Source: Ottelia alismoides (taxonomy: Eukaryota; Streptophyta; Magnoliopsida; Alismatales; Hydrocharitaceae). Taken from it: a stretch of 64,000 bases of DNA. The notes beneath the pieces are model-generated. The model saw nothing but the letters and a program-made list of their open reading frames with translations. It was not told where the DNA came from and searched no databases. A program made the translations under genes and the position numbers. The stretch lies in assembly GCA_037367405.1 (NCBI GenBank), contig JAZKJV010000390.1:806001-870000 (forward strand). Reading direction: 5' to 3'. How positions within the stretch are numbered: the stretch's first letter is position 1; every line of letters begins with the position of its first letter. Shown piece after piece: positions 49,411-60,527 of this stretch.

Positions 49411-51880
49411 TTCTTCTTATAGTTCATACGATAGTGTTTCCTCGTCGACATACTTGATAAATTTATGGCAGTCAACATCATAGTTAATTGTAAACTCCAA
49501 AACATGCGATAATATAAAGACAACATAGTCTCAAAGGTGTATATTGCTACAGTTCCGTATGACAAATGTTATGGAATGGTCATTCTTTCCTATCATACCC
49601 ATAATTGGAGAGACAATTTCGATTGCATCGAAATGGGTGGATTTGAATGCTACAATATGTAAATAGAAATGTCATATGTAATTATATAATGGAAAAAGGA
49701 GAATCAATTGGGAGCATGCAACTTACATGTTCCCACCATTTTTTTCCGTATTTTTATTTTTTTTAAAATGAAATCCAGTGGAATTTAGATCACAATGTAT
49801 CACTATGATATCATTCAAAATTCGACTTAATTCGAGACTTCTATCCCTCCATCAATGCTATCAAATTTTAACGGTATCAGAATTGCGAAAATTGACCCCT
49901 CCAGATGGAAGTATTAGGAACATTTGTTTTACACGAAATTTGAAACACATATTCCACTTATTATTGTAAATAAATCTCCATGGATTTCATTTCAGAAAAA
50001 GGAAAAAATTTACAAGAAAAAAGTAGGGGCACACTCTTATATGCTCCTAGAGAGCATACTCATTTAACCCTTATATAATCTATTGCATATTTATAGTTTA
50101 TTGCAATATGGCATAGATGACCATTCGTCTATATATGAAGCAAGCGTAACGTTACGATAATGACTACACAAGAAATGATAGTAAAATCCCATGCTATATA
50201 GCTCTATAAACAAAGGCCGTCTGTTGTCTCCATGTACAAATGGCCGTTCTTTTTCTCTAGAAAAAGACCTTACGACGGTCTTATTCAAAGCTCTTTATAA
50301 TGAAATTGTCTTACACATCATTAGTATAGTATGTGATGTGAAATATCTATACATTTTTTGGTTGCAAAGACTTTCACCGGAAGGATTGTTCTGGAGTTTG
50401 AATGACGATACTAGTCATATGAGAGGTGATGATTTCCTTGATGTAAATAATATTTTTATCATTCCTCTTACTAATTTGATTATTTAATGAAGTATCTGTA
50501 TTTTAAGATCACGTTAATACCTATATGTTGAGTTAATATTAAGATACATGTGAAAAATTCATGAGAATCATTTACATTAAGAGGTGTATTTGATTTTAGT
50601 ATAGAGACTTGGGAAGCTAAAAATAGAAGAAAAAAACATGTGGTGAAAGAAAAAAGAGTGAAATAAGTGAAATTTGATACTTTGCTCCCTACTATCCAGA
50701 GTAGATCCTTCGTATCGAAACTTATAGTATAGCACAGATGACCGACCTTATATTAATCAGTGATAAGTTACAAATAAATTACATGTCTGGAAAGCAAAGA
50801 AGGAGTAACTTTAGGGATAGTCACTCGAAAAGTGACGACTTCTCATTCTGTCCAAGTAGTGGATATGTGTTATACACTCAAGGGTTAACGAATCAAAGGA
50901 CCGCTAGTTAGTTAGAATACCTGCTAACAACACGTAATCTTAATCACTAGGGAATTGACGAGAGGAGTTACGCAATAGATAAAATAATATCAATTACAAC
51001 CAATATTATGAAGATTGATAATTAAAGAAAAGTGGATGGTGAATGATTAGATATAAAAGAAAGAAAAAGAGAAAAAGAAAAGCTCCCACCACACGTAGAA
51101 TATAAAGCTGCTACTTTTCATCCTAGTTATGTCTTTTATATGTCCTCACCGAGCCTTTGGTCACATTCTTAGTTGATAATCCAACTCCAATGATGGTCAA
51201 GACTCGCATTACCGTATGGAAGTCCACCTAGTGCCTCGATGCCAACTCCGTCCACATTCAGCACTAACACCCAGCTTTCCCACTCACTGTCATGTTTGTG
51301 GCCCCTCGAGAGGATAGAGAGCCGAGCATCACCTCTCCGTACCACATCCAGGAGGAAGAAGATATGATACTCGTAATGCTTTTGGAAATTATAACAGTGA
51401 GGACCAATCTCACTTCAAGGTTGGAAGCCATGATTTGTTACCATTGCCAGCACAAGCCATCTCATGATGACGAATGATAGAAAGATGATAACTTTGGGAA
51501 GAACTTTTTGTTCATTTTGTGATTGACAAGCGGGGATGTAATTTTTTATAACCCATTATGATTATGAACATATGATGCTGATCTAAAGTTTAGTTGTATA
51601 ATAAGTAGTTAGTTCACCTTAACTTTTGGAAACATTTCTTTTGTTGCTAAGAAAACTTGTTAGAAAAAAAGGTGTTCATGGAAGTGCATGAATATATTTA
51701 GTCGTACATCTCTCTCCATTGTCTTTTTGTACTTAGTGGTTTTGTTGGAAAGTTTGGATTTCCGATTTGCTATTTTCTTATACTTCTTTCTTTGGTAGGT
51801 GGTTGGGCAGTAGGTTGAAATCATCAAGTGCCGATCAGACCTTACTGTATCGAGCATAGGGGATCGGAGCGTAATAGAAG
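49411..51880. other. No gene recognised; possible LTR upstream of the gypsy PBS
   Basis: AT-rich with only short frames. The end of this stretch should contain the 5' LTR of the gypsy remnant, because a PBS follows at 51881, but with no second copy in the window I cannot delimit it. Confidence 0.35.
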
Positions 51881-51892
51881 TGGTATCAGAGC
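51881..51892 (+). promoter_or_regulatory. Primer binding site of a gypsy remnant
   Basis: TGGTATCAGAGC, matching the initiator tRNA-Met type PBS, followed downstream by gypsy gag text in the same orientation. Confidence 0.7.
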
Positions 51893-53868
51893 AAGGTTAC
51901 TTTAAATTATACATGAGTTATAATACAATCGAGTTCTTGAGATCTTGTACTCTCTAAAGTTGGATTATTTTTCATAGCATCATAAAATTCTTTAGATTAT
52001 CCTAATCAGATAATTGAATTTTTAGTAAATATTGTCGAGGAGGAGATCGGAAAATGTGAATGATGGCGGGATAGTCCTGGAAGGAGGGCCCATATGCAAC
52101 AGTTTATGGAGACTATAATGAATAGGCTTTATGACTTGGAGACCCAACTTCCACTGCTATACCTGATAGATTAGAGGAAGAATCTGAGGTCGAGAAAGAA
52201 GCAGAAGAGTCAAGACATAGTCAACTTGAAAGGCCTAGAAGAAGGGAGCATAATTTGCAAGATAACTTTAAACAATGCTGAAGAGGAAGTCGATGAAAGT
52301 TATAAAGAGGAAGAGTGTTCAGGTTCGTCAATTGGATCAGATGAAGTCGATGAAGATGTGGATGGAAAAGATGGAATTCATGACAAGTGCTTTGAGGCAT
52401 TTTAAAGGTTGAAGCCACCATCTTTCATGGGGGATGGCGATCCTACATTGACTGACAATTGGATCCAGATGATGATGACTAAGATATTCAGATTTATGAA
52501 ATAACCTAAACAATCTTGTGTCTCTTTTACCACATTTCATTTTGATGGTGATGCAGAACGATGGTGGAGATCTGTTTACCTTGAGGAAGACCATCAGATT
52601 GTCTTGGGAGGAATTCCTCGAAATCTGTAGTAAGAAATATTACCTTGAAACTTGGAGGGAGGATAAGAAGTTGTGATGTTAAACTTGCGTCAAGGTTCAA
52701 TAATGGTCGATTATAACAGCTCAAGTTCTTGGAATTGACTCGTTTTGCATCAGAATTTGTGCCTATTGAGAAGGAGAAGAAATGTCATTTTGAGCAAGGT
52801 CTAAGGCCATCCATTCGTAGCCTTTTGTAGGGTTAAGGTTAAAAACTACTACGGAGTAGATGACACAGCAAGGATTCATGAACGAGAACAAAATGCATTA
52901 CATCATAGAAAGTAATGGAGAAACAATGGTCATGCTTTCAATAAAGATAGACTCATTCAAGGAATGATCGTCGTTATAACTCCCATGTGGTCAACATCAA
53001 CGAGCAAGCAAAATTTTGAGGATGTTTCACATTCATAGCCGAAATCAACCAAGCCTTTTAAGGTTATGAAAAGTCTACAGGAGGAACAAGTTCGGAGAAA
53101 CTGACATGTCCATCATGTAGGAAGTAACATTTCAAAGCATGCTGGAAGAATATGAAATGTTACATATGTGGGAAGACGGGGCACCTAAAGAAAAACTGCC
53201 CAAGAATCCCACAATCTGGGAGTTATGTTCGATCAAATGCGGACCGGATCACTTGATAATCTTATAATCTCTTCATGAGAGAATCAAATGCATCTGATTC
53301 TTTGATAAGAGGTATGATTCTAGTTGATGAGTTTATGGTTCATGCCCTATTCGATTCAAGAGCTACACATTCATTTATATGGCATGAATTTGCATCTAAG
53401 ATTCAATGCAAACCGATCATATTAAAGGAACCATACTTAATATCAATCCTTGGAGAACAATTGTTTATAAATGACACCATTTGTGCAGGTTGTTCAATTA
53501 AAATAGGAGAACAAGAACTACGGGTCAATTTAATGGTCATTAGGATGATGGATTTTGATGTGATCATTGGAATGGACTGATTATTGAAGCATCATGCAAT
53601 CCTTGTCTGTCATGACAAAAGAGCGACTTTTAACATTCTAGGTGAACCAGTATTTGAATTCATAGGAAAGGTAGAGGATAATGTTTTGCGTAGAACAACA
53701 AAACTGCAAGCAAAGAAGCCATTATATAGTGGATGTCAAAGATATCTAGCTTGTATTACTCTTCCACCTAAAGAAGAAAAGGATATAAGCACCATTCTAG
53801 TCATTCATGAGTTTCAAGACATCTTTCCAAAAGAAATACCTGGACTCCTGTCGTATCCGAATTTTACC
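51893..53868 (+). pseudogene. Ty3/gypsy gag-protease remnant, truncated before RT
   Basis: GAG text LKPPSFMGDGDPTLTDNW near 52409-52460 and FDGDAERWWRS near 52542-52575; CCHC knuckle CYICGKTGHLKKNC near 53160; protease ALFDSRATHSF near 53347, where the canonical DSGA is DSRA; VIIGMD near 53560; and the start of the RT linker FQDIFPKEIPGLL just before 53868. The frame is broken several times upstream of the knuckle. The sequence stops being gypsy-like at about 53868, where new sequence starting TGTCGTATCC begins, so RT, RNase H and integrase are absent. Confidence 0.85.
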
Positions 53869-55472
53869 CTTTTAATAGTATCAAATTAACGATTTCGTTG
53901 CAGTCAGATAAATTCGAATCGATCAAAAAATAACTGCATGGATAGAAGAATCAATGAATTAACTATGTATGATTTTATGTTTTTAAATTGGACAAGCCCC
54001 AGGGTTGACTAAAGGAGGTAAAGGAACAACTTTGGATTGACTTAGATGAATTAGATCACGGTTTTCTAAGTGAGATTTTTTTGTATTTTTTTATGCAATA
54101 AAAATGCAAATGCACAACCTTGGATGAACTAGGTTATTGAGAAAATATGCAACTCAGCCAAATTAATTTTAATACGAAATTAATCCAAATTCTGCCAAAT
54201 TTTATTTTTCCAATAAACCTAATCCAACGACGAAAAATGTACTTTTTTGGATTTTTTTGAATTAAGATGCAACAATGAAAAATGCAAACTTTTTTGGGGG
54301 GTTTATGCAATTTTTCGTGCAAATAAAATGCAAAATTATGAAATTTTTTACTGGAAGTTAAATATGATGAAATGAAGATATACTATTTTTTTGGAATTTT
54401 CTAATGCTTTATGATTTTTTTATGATTTTTTTAATGAAAACATAGCGACTGTGAGTATTTAATTCCTAATTAATCCACGAAATCAAATTTTTCAAAGAGC
54501 AATTTATTTCAAATAGATATTTTAATCAGCAATCTAGGAGACTTTAAATTTTAGCAAAATATTATTTGTGGATATAATTTAAAAATCAATTACAGAAATC
54601 AGCCTAAGATTTATTTTATGCACAAGACATCTCTAATTCGGATGAAATTGGACAGTAATTAAATAGCACTTAAAGGCATCATCAACAATTTGTGCACAAT
54701 TTTTGGAGCAATATTTGAGTCTGAGTGAATTTCAGAGCATAAATGGATATATCACTGAATTTCAAACTCAAATTTTTAATAAATTATCCAATGCTCATAA
54801 AAATTTAAATAAATAACTAAAAGATAAAGAATTAGTTTCTCTACAAAATGATATTTTTTTGATTAAAAATTGATGCAAAATCGATGTCCAAATTAATGCT
54901 CAAAGTCAGGGGTGTCTTCGCAATACATAAATGAAAGAAACAAACTGAAACTGTGCAAATGGGCACTTTTGCAAATACAGGAAACTTACGGATTAAATAC
55001 GCAACTTTTCCCAAAAAAATAAAAAATAGTAAAAAGATAAAATGACCTAGAATGTGCCCACCCTTCCCACGCTAGGGCATGAGGGCGCGTGGGACAGGCG
55101 GGCGGTGGCTGGATCTGGCGGAGGGAGTTGCGGCGTACGGCGAGCAGCGGCCACGCGTACGTCGTCGAGGGTGTGGCGGTGTGAAGGGTGACGCGCCTGT
55201 AGAGTCACGACGGGGAGGAGAGTCTGGGGGACAGTCATGCACGGTGTCGCGGCGTCGACGCGGCTGTGGAGGGCGGAGCTCACCGCTGGAGGGCGGTGGG
55301 CGGCCGACACAATACTGGGTGCGAGTGGCGGTGTCGTGAAGGTCGGCGGGAGGCGCTGGCAGTGGCCTGGAGAAGGTGGAGTGCTGCCGCATGAGGAAGG
55401 AGGCACAGTTGCACGGTTGAGCATATGGTGGCGCGTCGCGCGGCCAACCGTAGGGGGGGTACGCAGAGGCAC
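53869..55472. other. Unassigned sequence ending in a GC-rich block
   Basis: It starts with TG at the point where the gypsy remnant is cut, which may mark the start of another LTR. About 53900-55050 is AT-rich and noncoding. About 55060-55470 is a sharply GC-rich block with open frames on both strands (55072-55494 minus, 55079-55339 plus). The peptides are Arg-, Pro- or Gly-rich and match no family I know. Confidence 0.4.
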
Positions 55473-56615
55473 TGATGAATCTACGTTTCATCATCTTTAT
55501 TCTATCATTTTGGCCTTAAAAACCCTAGTAAATGCGTGTAAATAGGCTTTATTCATGCATTTTTAGCATTTATGTATATGTGTGTAAATATTGTATAAAC
55601 TGCGGTTTTTAAAGACAAAATTATAGAATAAAGAAAAGAAAAGAAAAAGAATAAAATATTGTAAATATTTTATGACCCGAAACCCCGAGACCTAGGCATC
55701 TTGATGTATAGGTCGACAAGGAATAAGGTAGGGGGAGATAAGGGCCAAAATACAGATAAAATACCTATATTATTTTATTCATTCTTTATTCATTTTGGGA
55801 CCTATTTTTGGTTCCACTTTGTATACATCAAATAAAGAAACTTTGTACATGAAAGTTGTAGATAATTTTATAAAGAAAAATACAAAATTGATTTCACAGA
55901 AAAATAATGTACAGATAAAAAGTTATGGTCTGAATAAAATTCCAGAATCCCAACTTCCCAGACCCGTATCTCACAAATAAAAAACTCCAAAATGCAGCAT
56001 ACTCACCTTTAATTGTATATAGAAGAAAATAAGCTATTTAATGGCAGTGGTTTCGCATTTGGCGGAGCTACGGTTTGAAAGTTGAGTTTTGGACCCCTGT
56101 TGTATACTTGTACCGAATAAAATATTCAATTTATTATTTATTTATTATTTTTATAATTTTATTATTTTTTATAATGTTGTAAATATTACTTATAATAATT
56201 ATGTGCATTAAAATAAGAATAAAAACCTAAATAAGACATAAAACAAAATACATGATACATAGATACAATACTTATATACAAACCTATATAACATACTCTT
56301 GTATTTTATTAGATATACAAAATAAATCATAAATAAAAATATATTTGTGTAGATAAAAGTATTTTATAATTTTATAAAATCATAAATAACAATAATAATA
56401 TTAAAAATACCTAAATAAAAATAGAATACTTAAATATATATATATATATACTATAAAGGGCATAAATGCAAACTTGTAAAAATACGTCTCATAAAAATAA
56501 ATAAAAATCACTCTAAAATAATTTATAAAAAATAAACACTTTTTATTTTTTAATCAAAAATTAATAAAATCGTTTACTATATTTAAATGATTTTACAATA
56601 TTTTTTCCAGGCTTT

Positions 56616-56645
56616 TCCTGGTTGGTCCACGTGGACCAACCAGGA
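56616..56645. repeat. 30-bp perfect palindrome with CACGTG core
   Basis: Half-site TCCTGGTTGGTCCAC followed by its exact reverse complement. The centre CACGTG is the plant G-box, bound by bZIP and bHLH factors. It lies in the putative LTR upstream of the gypsy-type coding region, so a regulatory role is possible. Confidence 0.85.
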
Positions 56646-56651
56646 GGGCTG

Positions 56652-56675
56652 GAGAGTTGACCTGGGTCAACTCTC
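56652..56675. repeat. Perfect 11-bp stem with 2-base loop
   Basis: gagagttgacc, tg, ggtcaactctc. The arms contain TTGAC, the W-box core recognised by WRKY factors, in both orientations. It lies seven bases from the G-box palindrome. Confidence 0.8.
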
Positions 56676-59143
56676 TGACCCATTGCCTGCTGCCTGTCAG
56701 AATGACTTTTCTCTCGTTTTTGACGATTTTTGGAGGCCGATTCTTTCACCGTTTGAGGTCGGTCTCTTCACGAGATATGTAGCCCTATGAATGATCATCC
56801 ACGCCCACCTATTGGCTTGGCGATTCGATCAAAGATTCGCCCGTGACACACCCTTGAACATCGCGCCAGAGCCATGTTTCAAAATAACCCCTCCACCTCC
56901 ATTTTCGACTTGAACCCATTTTGGCCCCTTTTCTTGCTCTCTTTGTCAAGCTCTGGACTGGACGTGGTGACAACACGTCCTCCAGCTCATCGGAGGCAAG
57001 GTTAGCGGTGGATTTGGTGCTTCCATCACCTCCGGCCACCCGTGGCCGTTGAGGTCCAACCTTGGGCTCTTCTCAGCCCTCGAGGTCATTTCCTTCTTGT
57101 TTTTCTTGCTTGTTGAGTAGCTGTAGCCTATAGCTTTTATTTCGTGCACTTTTCTTTACATTTAGTCGCACCATTATATATAGATTACTCATCAAACACT
57201 TCGCCGGAGCTCTCGAGCTCCGGCCACCATTTTCGCCACTCACGCCACCATCACCCCCTACACCCGCCATCCATTTTTGTGGGTCCTTGGAACCATCTCT
57301 TGCTGTTGCTATTGTTATTGCAGGTCCAGTGCCAAGAGACCCCTCACGGGGTCGAGTTTTGCTAGCGCCGAGCTCCTGGGAGCAGCTCCAGCCCACGCAC
57401 GCCGCGGCGGCGCTACGGCTGTCCCCCAGCCATTTTGTAGCCGCCGATCTCTCGAAGAACCTCCCAGAAGCATTTTGTGTGTTGTTTTAAGCAGGAAGGA
57501 CCGCCGGAGCGGCGTTCTGGCTGCCATCAAACCCCGCCGGGCGGGTGTTATTCGAGAGTTCTTCTACAACGCTTCGCATCCGTCCGATGAAGAACACCCC
57601 TCCAGACTGATCGCGGGCCGTCCGATCAAGCATTGCGTCATCTGTTGGATTCGGCCCGCGATCTAATCCTAGCCGCCCGTTGCGAAGGGGCATCGCGCGC
57701 CTCGGAAGCGTCACGTGGACAAGTCAAGAGAAATCCACCGTCTGCCAGCGCCTATGATCTGGGTATTTTGCAAATTTTGACCCAACATTTTTTGTATTTA
57801 GTATTTAGTTTAAAACTTTCATTTACAGACATACAAGTTTTGTAAAAATTTTAAGTAGGACCTCAAACTTTCCGGTAATTGCGAGGGGGTCCTCGCTAGG
57901 TCGCGTGTACACCACGTGACCTCTGGTGTTTTTGCAGGAGTTCCCTCGCTATTTCGTATTATTTCTATTTAGTGCATGAAGTTTTTGTGTTAGTGATAAA
58001 GTTTCTGGAAATATTGCAAAGAACCCCCTGGGTTTTAGTCTAATTACATAAACGCCCCTGTGAACATGGTTTTTCTTTTTGCTTCTAGTAATTTTTGCAT
58101 GCCTTTATAAAACCCCAAAAAATCTCCAAAAATAGAGTTAAGCTCCTGTTGCATCATATTTTCACGGCATATTTTTATTTTTCATATTTATTGCATTTTA
58201 ATATTTATTAAAAATCAAAAAACATGCATTTTTGCTACTGTTTGCATTATAAAATACCAAAAAAAAATAAAAACACTCCAAAAAAATCCCAAAAAAATAT
58301 ATTTTGTTCCTTTTAGTGTGTTTTAATTTCAGACCAAAAATCATTAAAAAAAATACAAAACCAAACTCCTAAAAATCACAAAACTCTAAAAACCTTCATA
58401 AAAATTTATAAAATTCATAAAAATCCAAAAACTGTGTTTTCTTTTCCTGAATTTTCTTGTTTTGTTACCTTTACTTGAAAATTAATTTGGGAAATTTTTG
58501 ATACTGTTCGCTATTTTTCATTCCCATTTTAAGTTTCAGCCTTGTCTTTTATCCACTGTTTTCATTATTTTGACTTTAAAAATACCAAAAACATTCTAAA
58601 AATTACCCAAAATCACAAAAACAGTAAAAAAGTATAAAAAGACCAAAAAGAGTTTGTTTGCTAATTTTTGGATATTTTTATCTATTCTTATAAATACTTT
58701 AGCTTGTCTTTTATTACATTGTCCTTATTTTCCCATATTGAAAAAGAAAAAAATATAAAATATAAAAAGAAATTATAAAAATCAGTAAATTAAAAATCAA
58801 AATATAAAATTATAAAATCAAAAATTAAATAAAAAAATATATAAAATTAAAAACCCACAAAAATAGCAAAGTAGACACTTGATCACAATTCACACTTTTG
58901 AGCAATTTTGCCCCGATCTACCTGTCTGCTCCCTGAGTTCGACCTCTACACATACTTGCACCTATACACATCTTGTTGTAGAGTTATAATAAATTTTAAC
59001 TCCGCACATTTACTTTCATTGCTTGATATATTTGTCGTGGGTTAATTGTTGATTAATTCGGGTTTCGTGAGCGGTCGCTCAGCGACACTATAGTCCAGCC
59101 TTGTGTGGACTATTTTGACCCTCGCAAAATCCGAGTTTTCAAA

Positions 59144-59160
59144 TGGCACCATTGCCGGGG
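59144..59160 (+). promoter_or_regulatory. Primer binding site, Athila/Tat type
   Basis: TGGCACCATTGCCGGGG, close to the TGGCGCCGTTGCCGGGG form found in plant Athila/Tat/Ogre elements, with two G-to-A type differences. It lies two bases after the CA that ends the putative LTR. Confidence 0.8.
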
Positions 59161-60527
59161 AGCAACATCGCGTAGTTCGGGTCTTATTTGTGTTTGTGAT
59201 TGATTGTCTATTTCACGGCTTTTATTTTTCGCTATTTTATTTTCTTTATTTTTGATATATCTCTTGAGCTGTCTAACCTTCTCCTTTGTTGACTTTGTGC
59301 GAGGAACCGCGGATCGAGGGAGGCGCTCCACCCTAGGCGCCTACGCACCCACGTGAAGCCGGCATCTGCCAACCGAGCACCGAGGAGACGAAGAGGAATT
59401 TTGTAGACCGAGCTCCACCTTTAGTTGTAGACTTTATTTCCTGCATTTATTTTTGTAATTTTAAGTGAGAGAGGGACCACTATTATTTGTAATAATACAT
59501 GTACCCCCAAACTTGGACATTCGAGGCTAACTTCCAGATGTCTGTTCACCTGGGGGCTCACCGCGACTTTTCATCGGTTTTCATCGCATTTTTTTTACTT
59601 TGTTTTCCGATTTTCGATTTTCATTTCTTTTGAGTGATTGAGCCCCTAGCTTTAGGACTTGCTTGCGATAGACTAAGGCCAAACACCTAATATCTTGCAT
59701 GCACCTATAGTCTTGTTCTGAACTTAGTCAAATTTCAAACAGTTGATCATTAGCTTTCGATCCACGCGCCGCGAGCTCATTCCCACACAAGCACTTTCTC
59801 CTAACTCAAATGTGTTGAGCAGAGGAGGGGTGAGCCTAGACCGGACATTAGGATTGGGGGTTGGTGGTCAGCTTGTGGTTCTTCACGATAATAGCAATTT
59901 CTGAAACTTAGGGCGATTTCATCGGCTTTTGCATTTGCATATAGATAGGTTTCAATTCTGCTGAGCATCCTTGCATGTAGAGTGCTGGAGGCAATGTGAG
60001 CATTTCTCTTTAGCATACATCATCGATTGCCGCTTGCATTGCTTTTCCGACTCTACCTCTGATTTTGCCAACCTAGGATCTTAAAGGAATTGAATCCTCG
60101 TTAGGCGCGTGTATTTCTCATTAAAAATCCAAAAAAGTGATAATCAATAAAATTGGGATTGCTAACATTACTTGACCCTAAAACCGATCAAAAAGGAAAA
60201 ATTCTTTTGGGGCGAGTAATCCCCTCATTGTGTTCGCTTTTACTTGCTCGTGCACACACTAAGGATAGTGCCCAAATCCCATTCAGCCCCCTAAGTGTTT
60301 GCGCAACTTCTGGACTTCTCACCTAACTCTAAAACAGACAAGATAAAAAGACCGCTCTTTGCGGTCTCTACCGAGTTGAGTAGGTGAATTGAGGGTTTGA
60401 TTTCTTTTTATTTTTGTTTGTGATTGTTTTGTGTGTGTCCAAAATCGCCGCTGCGCACTTGCGCCTTTCTTCTCACCTCTCTTGGCTTGACCATCGAGCT
60501 CTCCCGATCATTTTCTTTTGTTTCGAG
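59161..60527 (+). other. Leader region of the Athila/Tat-type element
   Basis: Noncoding between the PBS and the ORF. Includes ccctaggcgcctac near 59330, and a perfect 7-bp stem agaccgc/gcggtct with loop TCTTT at 60349-60367, about 160 bases before the start codon. Confidence 0.5.

Larger units (their letters stand above)
55473..59141 (+). repeat. Putative 5' LTR of an Athila/Tat-type gypsy element (start tentative)
   Basis: The 3' end is well placed: ...gagttttca, then aa, then a PBS at 59144. The 5' end is a guess at TGATGAATCTACG, where sequence character changes after the GC-rich block. The implied length of about 3.7 kb is within the range of these large elements. It contains the palindromes at 56616-56675 and a GC-rich part at 56900-57750 with unassigned short frames. 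The partner LTR would lie beyond 64000. Confidence 0.5.

Noticed and set aside
55047..55545. Four overlapping open frames of 86-141 codons
   Set aside because: Produced by GC-rich composition lacking stops on either strand. No domain, no splice context and no clear preferred frame.
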